Below, piece after piece: positions 8,886-18,572 of a DNA stretch of 64,000 nt. This DNA is from Alkalibacterium sp. AK22 (GTDB taxonomy: Bacteria > Bacillota > Bacilli > Lactobacillales > Carnobacteriaceae_A): positions 1 to 64,000 of the forward strand of contig NZ_JANL01000042.1 in NCBI RefSeq assembly GCF_000585255.1, given 5' to 3'. Below the pieces are notes generated by a model, which did not search any database, had not been told where the DNA came from, and saw nothing but the letters and a program-made list of their open reading frames with translations. How positions within the stretch are numbered: the first letter of the stretch is position 1; every line of letters begins with the position of its first letter. The position numbers and the translations under genes are program-made.

Positions 8886-11207
8886 ATGGAAAAAAGCAAA
8901 AAGCAGCTAAAAAGGATGAGAGAGCAGTTTCAGGCTGTAAAATGGCCCAAACTAGATACAGGAGGGTTTAGGGAAAAGATGGGGAAGCTGAAAGTATCGC
9001 GTAAACATAAAAACAGACACAAGAGTCTGCGCCTACCGATTGCTCTGAGCCTGATCATTCTGATGCTAGTACCGGCTCTTGGCGCGTTAACTTATACATA
9101 TTATAGTACGACAGATATTGTCACTGAACGGGTGGAGGCTCAGGAGCGGCAGATCACATCCAACCTGGCTACAAGTATCAGCGATACCGGTGAGGCCGCT
9201 GAAGAAGTACTTAGAATGCTACTTCAGGGGGGAGGACTGCAACGGCTGACTTCAGAGCGGGATGAGAACCGTCAGGAGCTGATGTCCACCTTCGATTATG
9301 TATCAAACGGCAATCCATACATTTCTGCCGTACACTATATTCCAGGAGATACATCAATTCCTTATATATCGTCTTTGGCAGCAATCCGTGTGGGGGCTGA
9401 TCCGCTCACTATTTTTCCATGGCTGGATGATGCTTTTACATCAACCCGAGTGACCTGGTCTGAACCTTACCGGATCAATCACCGCAATGTCGTAACGGTT
9501 TACCGGGGAGTGGGTAGTCGAGGAGATGTTGATGGTGCCATTGCGATCGATATCAATATCGACACGATTCAGCAGGACTTTATTACTACCCAGATTGGAA
9601 ATACTGGCTATGTCAATTTGATTGCTGATAATGGGATGGTTCTTGCTTCATCAAGAGAACAGCTGGTAGGTGAAGATCTGTCTGACTCAGGATACTTCCA
9701 GCAGTCTACAGAGGCTGGTGCTCAACCGTCAGGCTTTGTTTTTGATCAGGCCTTAAATGGTGGGGACTTTGGCGTCTACTACGAACGGATTCCCAATCTG
9801 GGATTGAATGTCTACGGGATGGTGCGGTCAAATGAAATGGCCCAGGAAACGCAGGCAATCAGAGACGCCATTATCGTCTTAACAGTCATCATCATCATTT
9901 TAGCCATCATGATTGGTTCAATCATCAGTGGTCTAGTCGATTCCGTCACCCATGCCCTGCTGGATGTATTTGAGCAGGTAGCCAAGGGAGACCTGACTCG
10001 CCGAGTTGAGCGAAAGGATTTGTTCCGCTTAAAATGGCCGCTTGCGGGCTGGCTGAAACATAAAGTGAGAGCCGTCAAAGATGGCCGGACGAATGATGCT
10101 GAGATCAAAAATGTGACACAAGGCAAAGAACTTGATCAAAAAGGCAACGAGATCCATCAGCTAGGACTGTCGCTCAACCGCACGCTGGATAGCTTTGAAC
10201 AGACAATTCGCATCATCCAGGGGAATAGCCAGAACGTATCTACCATGGCAACGACATTGACTGAAATCGCTGACCAGACCAGCCGTTCAACGGCAGAGGT
10301 CTCCGAGACCATCACCGGTGTAGCTGAAGCGACGTCGATGCAGACACAGGATACAGAAGCAACGGCGACTCAAATGAATATCCTGGCTGAATCACTGAAG
10401 GAAATCGATCAGGCTGTTGCCCAAATGGGAGAGCACGCAGATAAGACAATGATTGTAAACGGTCAAAATACTTACGCCACTCAGGAAGTGGAACAAAAGT
10501 GGAAAGAAACGCTAGAGACTTTAGAAGACTTGAAAGTCCGGATTGAGGAAGTGGATACCGATATTCAAAACATTGAAGGTATCGTTCAGGCCATTACGAC
10601 GATTGCATCCAAGACGAACTTGCTGGCGCTCAATGCCTCTATTGAAGCGGCTAGAGCCGGCGATGCGGGGAGAGGATTTGCTGTCGTAGCGGAAGAAATC
10701 CGTAAACTTGCTGAACAAAGTGCGACATCCTCCAAAGATATCCAAACAATCATTCGGACGATTCAGGACAAATCTTCCCAGATGGTTCATCATTTGGAAG
10801 AAACGAATGAAGACAGTCAGGTCCAGACAGAGAAAATCGATGAAGCGATCAAAGCTTCTGAGAATGTGGCGGCGTCACTTGAGCGGCTGGTCCGCAGTAT
10901 GATGGTTGTCATGCAGTCCTCGGCCGTCATCAATGACAAGAAAGAAGAAGTCGTCGCCCAGTTGGAAAGCATCGCAGCAGGTGCCCAGGAAAACTCGGCG
11001 GGTACTGAACAAGTTTCAGCCAATGCTGAAGAAATTCTGGCCACCATGGAAGACTTCACAACACATATTAACCGTTTGGAACAAGTCGCCCTGACGTTGA
11101 GAAGCTCAGCTGAGCAATTCATCATCGACCAGTCTGACGAAAAGTCATCAGAAAATGATAATCTGATCATGGACGATGAAAACGGCCTGGCACCTGAATT
11201 TGCATAA
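8886..11207 (+). CDS. Methyl-accepting chemotaxis protein with extracellular Cache-like domain
   Basis: A 773-residue transmembrane chemoreceptor. Helix 1 spans about residues 50-73, a roughly 255-residue extracellular region of Cache type follows, and helix 2 spans about 331-355. HAMP and the signalling coiled coil come next, with the hairpin tip [20 protein letters not shown] near residue 578 that contacts CheA and CheW. I chose ATG 8886 because GAGGAG lies seven bases upstream; the in-frame ATG 8871 overlaps that site. The basic region before helix 1 is longer than usual. It is the first gene behind the SigD promoter and is followed by cheW. Its ligand cannot be inferred. Confidence 0.93.
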   Translation: MEKSKKQLKRMREQFQAVKWPKLDTGGFREKMGKLKVSRKHKNRHKSLRLPIALSLIILMLVPALGALTYTYYSTTDIVTERVEAQERQITSNLATSISDTGEAAEEVLRMLLQGGGLQRLTSERDENRQELMSTFDYVSNGNPYISAVHYIPGDTSIPYISSLAAIRVGADPLTIFPWLDDAFTSTRVTWSEPYRINHRNVVTVYRGVGSRGDVDGAIAIDINIDTIQQDFITTQIGNTGYVNLIADNGMVLASSREQLVGEDLSDSGYFQQSTEAGAQPSGFVFDQALNGGDFGVYYERIPNLGLNVYGMVRSNEMAQETQAIRDAIIVLTVIIIILAIMIGSIISGLVDSVTHALLDVFEQVAKGDLTRRVERKDLFRLKWPLAGWLKHKVRAVKDGRTNDAEIKNVTQGKELDQKGNEIHQLGLSLNRTLDSFEQTIRIIQGNSQNVSTMATTLTEIADQTSRSTAEVSETITGVAEATSMQTQDTEATATQMNILAESLKEIDQAVAQMGEHADKTMIVNGQNTYATQEVEQKWKETLETLEDLKVRIEEVDTDIQNIEGIVQAITTIASKTNLLALNASIEAARAGDAGRGFAVVAEEIRKLAEQSATSSKDIQTIIRTIQDKSSQMVHHLEETNEDSQVQTEKIDEAIKASENVAASLERLVRSMMVVMQSSAVINDKKEEVVAQLESIAAGAQENSAGTEQVSANAEEILATMEDFTTHINRLEQVALTLRSSAEQFIIDQSDEKSSENDNLIMDDENGLAPEFA

Positions 11208-11221
11208 AAGGAGTAAACTAA

Positions 11222-11692
11222 ATGGCACAGCATCTCATTTTCAAGGCAGGCCAGCAGTCTTTCGGCCTGCCGATTACTGAAACAGATAAAATTATTGCTT
11301 TAGAAAACTATACACCGATCCCTGACGTTTCTTCTTATATCGTCGGGGTACAGGAGATCGATGGTGAAGTCTATGCTATGATTGATCTCGCTGACCGTTT
11401 TTACAGCGAGGCCCACCCGCAGCCTGAAACAGCTGATGTCATTATGGTCAACTGGAAAGAAACACGTATTGGCCTGCTAGTCGACGAAGTTCAGTCGGTC
11501 CAGGCTTATCAGACGGAAGACCTGATGGAAGCAGATGAAGAAAAAGTGGATGGCCTCTCGACTTCTTATATTAGCGCTTTTATCCAGTCAGCTGACGGCG
11601 TGATTCCAATCCTTGACAGTCACCGGCTGTTTGCGGAAGATAAAGCTGAAGAGATGCGAAAACTAGTCGACATTCAGAAAGTTAAAGTATGA
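11222..11692 (+). CDS. cheW: Chemotaxis coupling protein CheW (first copy)
   Basis: CheW docks CheA to receptor tips in the chemosensory array. This 156-residue protein has the CheW fold pattern: an N-terminal strand (FKAGQQSFGLPITETDKII), a conserved VGVQEIDGEVYAMIDL segment, and RIGLLVDEVQSV. It is slightly longer than usual because of a charged C-terminal tail. AAAAGGAG precedes the ATG. It lies 14 bases after the receptor gene. A second, more divergent cheW is found at 17155, so the two may serve different receptors. Confidence 0.9.
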   Translation: MAQHLIFKAGQQSFGLPITETDKIIALENYTPIPDVSSYIVGVQEIDGEVYAMIDLADRFYSEAHPQPETADVIMVNWKETRIGLLVDEVQSVQAYQTEDLMEADEEKVDGLSTSYISAFIQSADGVIPILDSHRLFAEDKAEEMRKLVDIQKVKV

Positions 11693-11717
11693 GCAGGACA
11701 AACCACTGGAGAATGAT

Positions 11718-12200
11718 ATGGGTGAGCAAATAAAAGTAGGTATTTCAGATTATAAAATCACGTCGGCCCCCAACCAGCTGCTGACTATCGGGCTGGGCTC
11801 CTGTGTCGGGATTGCGCTGTATGCCCCAAAATCGAAAACCGGTGCGTTAAGTCATATCATGCTGCCGGACAGCACGTCCTTTACAGATAAAAGCAACTGG
11901 CCCAAATTTGCCGATCTGGCCTTGCCCGCAATCGTCAAAGAACTCAGAGAGCAGACAGGTGAGCATAAGCTGCGGGTCAAAATTGCCGGAGGCGCGAGCA
12001 TGTTTGCTTTTTCTACAGAGTCTTCAATCCTCCAGATAGGCCAGCGCAATATTCAGGCGGTCAAGGACGTTTTATATGAACTGGATCTGAAACTGGAGGC
12101 GGAGCATGTCGGCGGAAAAATGGGACGTTCGATGTTTGTCGATCTGACAACGTTTGATGTTAGAGTCCGGATGGTCAACAGAGAAGAACATATTCTATAG
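11718..12200 (+). CDS. cheD: Chemoreceptor glutamine deamidase CheD
   Basis: CheD deamidates receptor glutamines and, in the Bacillus scheme, is part of the CheC/CheD/CheY-P adaptation loop. The catalytic Cys is in GLGSCVGIALY and the His in SHIMLP, both in the expected order, with GGASMF and KMGRSMFVDL further on. The length of 160 residues is normal. The presence of cheC in the same operon supports the Bacillus-type adaptation system. Confidence 0.93.
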   Translation: MGEQIKVGISDYKITSAPNQLLTIGLGSCVGIALYAPKSKTGALSHIMLPDSTSFTDKSNWPKFADLALPAIVKELREQTGEHKLRVKIAGGASMFAFSTESSILQIGQRNIQAVKDVLYELDLKLEAEHVGGKMGRSMFVDLTTFDVRVRMVNREEHIL

Positions 12201-12221
12201 GAAAAGTTTGAGGATTAAAGC

Positions 12222-13235
12222 ATGAGGATTAAAGTATTAGTAGTAGATGATTCGGCCTTGCTTAGAAAAGTGGTATCCAATGTATTGAAGGATGCCTCGG
12301 GGATTGAAGTCAGCGATGTGGCCCGTAATGGAGCCGAAGCTTTGAAACTGATTAGCCAGAACAAGCCGGATCTAGTCACTTTGGATGTGGAAATGCCAGT
12401 AATGAATGGTTTGGAAACGTTGAAAGCCATTAAGGAGCGCTACAAACTCCCAGTAATCATGCTGAGCTCCCGGTCCAATGAAGAGATAACACTTGAAGCA
12501 CTGGAGTTAGGCGCAGAAGACTTTATAGAAAAGCCGGCTTCTATCAGCCGGCAGTGGGACCGCTTTAGAGATGATTTAGGTGATCGGATCCGAGTCCATT
12601 TTACAAAAGATCAAAGTGAAAGTTTCAAGGTTGTCCGCTCGCATACTGTCAGCAAGCAGCTGGCTCAAAAAAAGCCGGACCTTCAGGCTATCGTCATGGG
12701 TGCATCCACGGGTGGACCCAAAGCACTGGTCAAAGTGATTCAATCCGTCTCAGCAAACCTGCCTTTTCCCATTTTTATTGTCCAGCATATGCCCGAAGGC
12801 TTTACCCGGTCCTTTGCCCAACGACTGGACAAAGCCTGTAAGGTACAGGTTCAGGAAGCAGCCGAGGGAATGAAAATAAGGGCAGGGGACATTTATCTGG
12901 CACCAGGCGGTCGTCATATGACAGTGAAAGCTGGGCGGATCTATTTGGATGAGCGGGACAAGGTTCATGGTGTCAGGCCGGCAGTAGACTATTTGTTTGA
13001 ATCAGCTGCTGACACTTACGGAAAAAATCTGCTGGCCATCGTTATGACTGGGATGGGCAGTGACGGTGCACCAGGAAGCAGGAAAGTCAGGCAGGCTGGG
13101 GGATATGTGCTCACTCAGGACAAGGCCTCATCGACGGTATATGGGATGCCCCGTGCTGTCGCTGAACTGGGGCTGTCAAACCAGACGGTAAGTTTGGAGG
13201 AAATCGCACAAATATTAAAGGAAATGACAGGGTGA
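12222..13235 (+). CDS. cheB: Chemotaxis response regulator / protein-glutamate methylesterase CheB
   Basis: CheB removes methyl groups from receptors once CheA phosphorylates its receiver domain. The receiver occupies about residues 1-120, with the phospho-acceptor Asp in VTLDVEMP near residue 54. The esterase has Ser in GASTGG near 160, His in QHMPEGF near 187 and Asp in MTGMGSDGA near 278, forming the full triad. The length of 337 residues is standard. GAGG lies nine bases before the ATG. cheR follows after four bases, so the two opposing enzymes are made together. Confidence 0.95.
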   Translation: MRIKVLVVDDSALLRKVVSNVLKDASGIEVSDVARNGAEALKLISQNKPDLVTLDVEMPVMNGLETLKAIKERYKLPVIMLSSRSNEEITLEALELGAEDFIEKPASISRQWDRFRDDLGDRIRVHFTKDQSESFKVVRSHTVSKQLAQKKPDLQAIVMGASTGGPKALVKVIQSVSANLPFPIFIVQHMPEGFTRSFAQRLDKACKVQVQEAAEGMKIRAGDIYLAPGGRHMTVKAGRIYLDERDKVHGVRPAVDYLFESAADTYGKNLLAIVMTGMGSDGAPGSRKVRQAGGYVLTQDKASSTVYGMPRAVAELGLSNQTVSLEEIAQILKEMTG

Positions 13236-13239
13236 ATAG

Positions 13240-14019
13240 ATGTCGACACTAAATTATGATTTTTTCTATGACTGGGTTCAGACCCATTTGAATATCCGAC
13301 TCGGCGCCTACAAAGAAAAGCAGCTGAACAGACGGATCCAGACGATTATGCGCCAGTCAGGAGCAGCGAGTCTGGAAGAGTACTCTGATCTGATTTATGG
13401 CGATGAAGGGATAAAGAAGCAGTTTCTGGACTATATCACAATTAACGTGACAGAATTTTTTAGAAACAAGGATTTGTTTGAGACATTTGAGGAGCTGCTG
13501 ATTACCGATTTGTCGATGAAATTCGACAAGATCAGCATCTGGAGTGCCGCTTGTTCGATCGGAGCTGAACCTTATTCACTAGCCATGATCATTGACCGAA
13601 ACAATCTTCCATTGAAGCAGAACATACTGGCAACCGATATCGATGAAACAATCCTTCAACGGGCGAAGACAGGTACCTTTAAGGAAAGCGAACTAAAGAA
13701 TGTGTCGTTATTTGACCGGACACATTATTTCAATAAGGAAGCCGACCGCTATGTTCTAAATGCACATATCAGGGATATGGTTGATTTCAAAAAGCACGAT
13801 CTGGTTCTGGATGAGTTTAGACCTAATCTGCATGTGATTGTCTGTCGGAATGTCACGATTTATTTTAAAAATGAGGTTAAAGAGGATATCTACCGGCGCA
13901 TGAGCCGTGCTCTGGTCAAAGGCGGCCTGCTGTTCACCGGGGCAACCGAAACGATTTATCAGCCGGAACAGTTTGGACTGAAGAAAGTATCCTCGTTTAT
14001 TTACGAAAAAATGAGTTAA
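13240..14019 (+). CDS. cheR: Chemoreceptor methyltransferase CheR
   Basis: CheR transfers methyl groups from S-adenosylmethionine to receptor glutamates. The N-terminal helical domain is about 75 residues long. It is followed by NVTEFFRN and the SAM-binding AACSIGAEPYSLAM near residue 104, then ATDIDE and the FRPNLHVIVCRNVTIYF block. The length of 259 residues is normal. It lies four bases after cheB. Confidence 0.95.
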   Translation: MSTLNYDFFYDWVQTHLNIRLGAYKEKQLNRRIQTIMRQSGAASLEEYSDLIYGDEGIKKQFLDYITINVTEFFRNKDLFETFEELLITDLSMKFDKISIWSAACSIGAEPYSLAMIIDRNNLPLKQNILATDIDETILQRAKTGTFKESELKNVSLFDRTHYFNKEADRYVLNAHIRDMVDFKKHDLVLDEFRPNLHVIVCRNVTIYFKNEVKEDIYRRMSRALVKGGLLFTGATETIYQPEQFGLKKVSSFIYEKMS

Positions 14020-14037
14020 GGCAAGAGGAGGGGAACA

Positions 14038-16089
14038 ATGGAAGACAACAGTGCATACCGTGATCTGTTTTTTGAAGAAACAGATGAAAACCTGGCCATA
14101 CTGAATCAGGAAGTACTGCAGCTGGAGCAGCATCCGAATGACAAGGCTATCATCGATGCGATTTTCAGAGCGGCCCATACGCTTAAAGGAATGGCAGCGA
14201 CCATGGGATACGAGACCATGGCTGAACTGACCCATGCGGTCGAGAACCTCTTTGAGATGGTCAAGAGCGATCAGATCAAAGTCAGCCGTGAACTGATTTC
14301 ATTATTTTTTGAAAGTCTGGATCTGCTGACAGAAATCGTTGAGAACTTAAGAGTGGATGAAAGCGATGCGCTGGATATTTCAGATCTGGTCAGCCGCCTG
14401 CATCAGGTTGCTGATACTGACGTGGTGCTAAATGAGTCTACTAGGCAGGGAGAAGAAACAGGAGATCTGTTTACCTATCCTGAACTGGAAGAAGGAGACA
14501 AGGCAGCCATACAGGCAGCTATGAGCAGCGGCTATTATCTTTATGCCGTCGGTATCCAGGTCGAAGCAGATAGCATGATGAAAGCGGCCCGGGCATATAT
14601 GCTCGTCAATCGGTTGGAGCAGTTTGGGGACATCCTTCTGATGCACCCGCCGGCTGACCAGCTTGAGCAGGGAGAGCTGGATGGGCCAGTAACCTTGTAT
14701 TTTCTCTCCAAAGAACCAGCGGAAAATCTGCTAGCTGAAACCGAAGGCAGCAGTGAAATCGAGTCTCTAAAGATCCGCCAGACTACGGTTAAAGAAGAGC
14801 AGCAGCTTAAGCCAGATGAGAAAGATCTGGTCGAGGAAGTTTCACCTGGAGGGGATCCGGACCTGAGACAAGTCGACCCTGCTGATCAGGCAGACGAGCT
14901 GGAAGTCGGTAAGAAAAAATCCTCAGCCCGCAAGCGCACACCCGCCAAGCAGACAATCCGTGTAGACCTGACGCGTCTGGACCAGTTCATGAACTTGGTT
15001 TCGGAACTGGTTATTCACCGGACCCGTCTGGAGGATGTCTCCGAAAAAAATCAGCTGCAGGAATTGGGTGAGCCCCTTACGCAAGTCGGCCGGATCACCA
15101 ATGAGCTGCAGGAACTGGTCTTGCAGCTCAGAATGCAGCCTTTCAATGCGGCCGTACAACGTTTCCCGCGGATGATGCGAGATTTGGCTAATGAACTGGG
15201 TAAGGAAATTGATTTCGTGACGGAGGGTGAAGAGACAGAACTGGACCGGACGGTAGTGTCTGAAATCGGAGAGCCGCTGATTCATCTGCTGAGAAATGCG
15301 GCAGACCACGGAATAGAAAAGCCCGATGAACGATTAAAAGCCGGTAAGCCTAAGCAAGGCACAATCAAATTGTCCGCCTATCCTGAGGGAAATCGTGTGA
15401 TCGTGACCTTGCAGGATGACGGCAAAGGGCTGGATCCCAGACTGATTGAACAAAGCGCCTGGAAAAAGGGTATCTCGACTGAAGGCCTCAGCGATGAACA
15501 AATCCAGGCCCTAATTTTCCACCCGGGCTTTTCAACCGCAGAAGTTGTGACCGGTGTATCCGGCCGGGGCGTTGGCATGGACGCGGTCAAGGAAAAAATT
15601 GCCAGTCTGAACGGGACAATCGAGACCCACAGTGAAGTGGGGGTGGGAACAACGTTCCGGATCACCCTGCCCTTGACCCTGTCAATCATCCAGTCGCTCC
15701 TGGTCAAAGTCGGGACGGAAACTTTTGCTATTCCGCAGGCGGTAATCGACAAGGTCAACCGCTTTGAAGAAACCCAAGCGGTTCCTGTCCATAAAGGCGA
15801 AGTCTACCAGCATGAAGGCCAGACCATCCCGCTGATTCGTGTGGGAGAAAAGCTGGAACTGCCTCAGGCAGAACAGGCCCTGCAGCATGTGATCGTCGTT
15901 TTGATTGGCGACAAGCGCTATGCATTAGTCGTGGATGACCTGGTCCATCAAAAGGAGATTGTCATCAAAAAGCTGGGGAAAGAACTGAACGGGCTGTCCA
16001 GTTTCCTTGGGGCAACGATCTTGGGAGACGGCGGGATTTGTCTGATTCTGGACGTTACCTCGATCTGCACCCGAAAGAAGGCGACATGA
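14038..16089 (+). CDS. cheA: Chemotaxis histidine kinase CheA
   Basis: The central kinase of chemotaxis, phosphorylating CheY and CheB. P1 holds the phospho-accepting His in AAHTLKGMA near residue 47. A P2-like domain spans roughly residues 140-245. P3 dimerisation helices start near 304 (RLDQFMNLVSELVIHRTRL). The P4 ATPase carries the N box LLRNAADHGIE near 415, DDGKGLD near 459 and GRGVGMD near 508. P5, CheW-like, covers about 550-680. All catalytic motifs are intact and the 683-residue length is normal. AGGAGGGG precedes the ATG. Confidence 0.96.
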   Translation: MEDNSAYRDLFFEETDENLAILNQEVLQLEQHPNDKAIIDAIFRAAHTLKGMAATMGYETMAELTHAVENLFEMVKSDQIKVSRELISLFFESLDLLTEIVENLRVDESDALDISDLVSRLHQVADTDVVLNESTRQGEETGDLFTYPELEEGDKAAIQAAMSSGYYLYAVGIQVEADSMMKAARAYMLVNRLEQFGDILLMHPPADQLEQGELDGPVTLYFLSKEPAENLLAETEGSSEIESLKIRQTTVKEEQQLKPDEKDLVEEVSPGGDPDLRQVDPADQADELEVGKKKSSARKRTPAKQTIRVDLTRLDQFMNLVSELVIHRTRLEDVSEKNQLQELGEPLTQVGRITNELQELVLQLRMQPFNAAVQRFPRMMRDLANELGKEIDFVTEGEETELDRTVVSEIGEPLIHLLRNAADHGIEKPDERLKAGKPKQGTIKLSAYPEGNRVIVTLQDDGKGLDPRLIEQSAWKKGISTEGLSDEQIQALIFHPGFSTAEVVTGVSGRGVGMDAVKEKIASLNGTIETHSEVGVGTTFRITLPLTLSIIQSLLVKVGTETFAIPQAVIDKVNRFEETQAVPVHKGEVYQHEGQTIPLIRVGEKLELPQAEQALQHVIVVLIGDKRYALVVDDLVHQKEIVIKKLGKELNGLSSFLGATILGDGGICLILDVTSICTRKKAT

Positions 16090-16090
16090 G

Positions 16091-16687
16091 ATGACTAAAG
16101 ATCATGCATTGCTGAGGTATGATGCCCTGCAGGAAGTCGTTAATATCGGGGGTGGACATGCGGCTACCAGCCTGTCCAAAATGATCGGCCGGCCGGTTGA
16201 CATGGACGTCCCCTTTGTGGAAGTCCTTTCTTACGAAGAAGTCTACCAAACCATTCAGGCAGATGATACAATTGTCAAGGCAGTATTGTCTGAACTGATC
16301 GGCGGCAAATACGGGGTCTTTCTTTTTATGACAGATCCCAAAGACGCAGAAAAATTGGCGCAGATGCTGTTGCCGGGTCAAACGGACTATTCAGAGGAGC
16401 TGGTCGATTCAGCCCTAAAGGAACTGAGTAATATTCTGTTTCAGTCCTTTTTGCAGGCAGTAATGGAACTGATCGGCAAGCCGCTGATCGCATCACTTCC
16501 GGTTCTGACGACCGATTTGTTCGGTTCAATTTTGTCTAGTGTTTACATGCAGCAGGAGCAGTTCAGTGAAGAGCTGTTTATTATCAAAAACAACTTCTAC
16601 AGTGAAGGGCACAAGATTGAAGGCAGTCTGTACTTTGTCCCTAAACCGGACACACTGGAGCAGTTGTTACACCAACTAGGAATATAA
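16091..16687 (+). CDS. cheC: CheY-P phosphatase CheC
   Basis: CheC dephosphorylates CheY-P and partners with CheD. Both phosphatase helices carry the (D/S)xxxExxN signature: DALQEVVNIGGGHA near the N terminus and SALKELSNI near residue 108. Two active sites are therefore expected, as in Bacillus CheC. The length of 198 residues is normal. The ATG almost touches the cheA stop codon, which suggests coupling. Confidence 0.92.
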   Translation: MTKDHALLRYDALQEVVNIGGGHAATSLSKMIGRPVDMDVPFVEVLSYEEVYQTIQADDTIVKAVLSELIGGKYGVFLFMTDPKDAEKLAQMLLPGQTDYSEELVDSALKELSNILFQSFLQAVMELIGKPLIASLPVLTTDLFGSILSSVYMQQEQFSEELFIIKNNFYSEGHKIEGSLYFVPKPDTLEQLLHQLGI

Positions 16688-16705
16688 AACAGGAGGAAAA
16701 AACAA

Positions 16706-17068
16706 ATGAGTAAACGTGTACTGATTGTTGATGATGCAGCATTTATGCGCATCAAGCTAAAGGATATTTTGGAGAAAAACGGTTATGAAGTAGCGGGAGA
16801 AGCGCAAAACGGAGTCGAAGCTGTTGAACTGTACAAGGAAGTCCAGCCCGATATCGTCACGATGGACATTACGATGCCTGAAAAAGACGGCGTCGAAGCA
16901 CTTAAAGAAATCAAGGCTCATGACAGCAAGGCCATCGTGTTGATGTGTTCAGCTATGGGACAGCAGACCATGGTCATGGATGCCATCCGTGCAGGGGCTA
17001 TGGACTTTATCGTGAAGCCTTTTGACACTGAACGAGTCATCAAGGCGCTGGACAAGGCCGTCAGCTGA
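16706..17068 (+). CDS. cheY: Chemotaxis response regulator CheY
   Basis: A single-domain receiver of 120 residues that diffuses to the flagellar switch. The acidic pair is in LIVDDAAFMR, the phospho-acceptor Asp in VTMDITMP near residue 53, the conserved Ser in MCSAMGQQ, and the Lys in FIVKPF. AGGAGG precedes the ATG. It lies between cheC and the second cheW. Confidence 0.95.
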   Translation: MSKRVLIVDDAAFMRIKLKDILEKNGYEVAGEAQNGVEAVELYKEVQPDIVTMDITMPEKDGVEALKEIKAHDSKAIVLMCSAMGQQTMVMDAIRAGAMDFIVKPFDTERVIKALDKAVS

Positions 17069-17154
17069 GTCAGCCTGAAATAAGCGTCAAAAAATTGTCG
17101 AAATCCGTTTGACCAAAGCACTGACAGCGGATGGAATAAAGGGGGACTCAGACC

Positions 17155-17571
17155 ATGCAGCTTATTGTGTTTAAACTGAAAGAGCAGTTTTATGGCTTTA
17201 CTACAGAAAATATCGAGGAAATCACGCGAACTCTAGACGCTACGACCATTCCACAGGGACCTGCCTGGACAAAGGGACTGGTCAACCTCAGAGGACAAAT
17301 CATGACTCTGATTGACCTTGAGGTCCTGCTGAACGGTACTAGCGCTTCCAATGAATTGTGGTACAATAATACCATCATCGTGAATACGGACGATAACCCG
17401 CTGGCTCTTATGGTCGGCAAAGTTAGGGGTGTCACAGATATCCGGGAAGAAGAGATACATAAGGCGGAGGAGGATGCCTCCCTCATTACCGGATACGTGT
17501 CTGCTTACGGTGAAATGATCAGTATTTTGACGATCAATTCGATTCTTAAAGAGAAAGAGGAAGTAGCGTGA
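17155..17571 (+). CDS. cheW: Chemotaxis coupling protein CheW (second copy)
   Basis: A 138-residue CheW domain with the strand pattern IVFKLKEQFYGFTTENIEEI, then GLVNLRGQIMTLIDL and ALMVGKVRGV. It is clearly a different paralogue from the copy at 11222. AAAGGGGG precedes the ATG. An 86-base gap separates it from cheY. Its last four bases overlap the GTG start of fliM, so coupling and switch proteins are translated in tandem. Confidence 0.9.
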   Translation: MQLIVFKLKEQFYGFTTENIEEITRTLDATTIPQGPAWTKGLVNLRGQIMTLIDLEVLLNGTSASNELWYNNTIIVNTDDNPLALMVGKVRGVTDIREEEIHKAEEDASLITGYVSAYGEMISILTINSILKEKEEVA

Positions 17572-18572
17572 GCCAACAAGTATTGTCCCAACAAGAGATA
17601 GATGCCTTGTTGGTTGCCATGGATAGTGGAGAAATCAATTCGGACGAGCTGAGTGCAGAAGCAGCCGCTCCTAAAGTCAAGTCCTATGACTTTAGACGCC
17701 CGGTCCGCCTGTCCAAGGAATATCTGTCGACGATCACCATGGTCTTTGAAGATTTCTCCAAACTGGCTTCCAACCTGCTGTCTACTCAACTAAGAAAGCC
17801 TGTAGATATGAAAATCGCAGCAATTGAGCAAGTGTCTTTTGATGAATTTGTCCATTCAGTCCCAAGTTTTACACTCATGGGCGTTTTTCAAAGTGCCCCG
17901 CTAAACGGCATGCAGATCCTTGAAATCAATCCTCAGTTCAGCTTGCAGATTGTTGAGCTGATGTGCGGCTATACAGAACTCTCGACCGAAGAAACGGCGA
18001 AAGACAAATCCAGCTTTACCGACATCGAACTGGCTATTTTGGAAGATGTGATGAAAGCATTGCTTCGGTCATTTGAATCCGCTTGGAAGGAAATCAAGGA
18101 AATCGACGTGTCTCTGGAAGATACGGAAACCAAGCCGCAGCTTCTGCAGACCATGTCACCCAATGAACCGGTCGTCTTAGTGACGTTTGCGGTCAGTATT
18201 GGCGAACAGCGGACCTTTATCAATATGTGTATCCCATACATATTCTTTGAAGACATACTGGATAAACTGAGTTTCAAAAACTGGTTCCATTCCGGCAAGG
18301 AATTTGACTCGTCTGAAAGAGGACAAATCGCGAGCAGCCTGGACCGCGTACCGGTAGACATTGAAGTTATTCTGGGGGAGTCCAACATGGATGTCTCAGA
18401 CTTTTTAAACATGGAAGAAGGCGATATTATCCAGCTGGACGACAAGACGTCCAAACCACTCACCTTGTATGTCGAAGACAAGCCCTACTTTAAAGTAAAG
18501 CCGGGTCTTTTAGACGGCAAGCTGGCAGTGGAAATACTTAAATTTACGGGAGGAGAGAGTGACGATGAGTGA
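17568..18572 (+). CDS. fliM: Flagellar motor switch protein FliM
   Basis: FliM is the middle layer of the C ring and receives CheY-P. The N-terminal CheY-P-binding motif LSQQEIDALL is intact. The CheC-like middle domain follows (about residues 45-235), then the FliN-like C terminus, with PVDIEVILGESNMDVSDFLN. The 334-residue length is typical. The start is GTG overlapping the cheW stop. It is encoded in the chemotaxis operon, not with fliG and fliF, which has regulatory consequences noted in the findings. Confidence 0.95.
   Translation: MSQQVLSQQEIDALLVAMDSGEINSDELSAEAAAPKVKSYDFRRPVRLSKEYLSTITMVFEDFSKLASNLLSTQLRKPVDMKIAAIEQVSFDEFVHSVPSFTLMGVFQSAPLNGMQILEINPQFSLQIVELMCGYTELSTEETAKDKSSFTDIELAILEDVMKALLRSFESAWKEIKEIDVSLEDTETKPQLLQTMSPNEPVVLVTFAVSIGEQRTFINMCIPYIFFEDILDKLSFKNWFHSGKEFDSSERGQIASSLDRVPVDIEVILGESNMDVSDFLNMEEGDIIQLDDKTSKPLTLYVEDKPYFKVKPGLLDGKLAVEILKFTGGESDDE

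Noticed and set aside
17109-17137. SigA promoter before the second cheW (TTGACC, then TGGAAT)
   Set aside because: The -35 is good but the -10 is poor, and the start would fall on the ribosome site of cheW.
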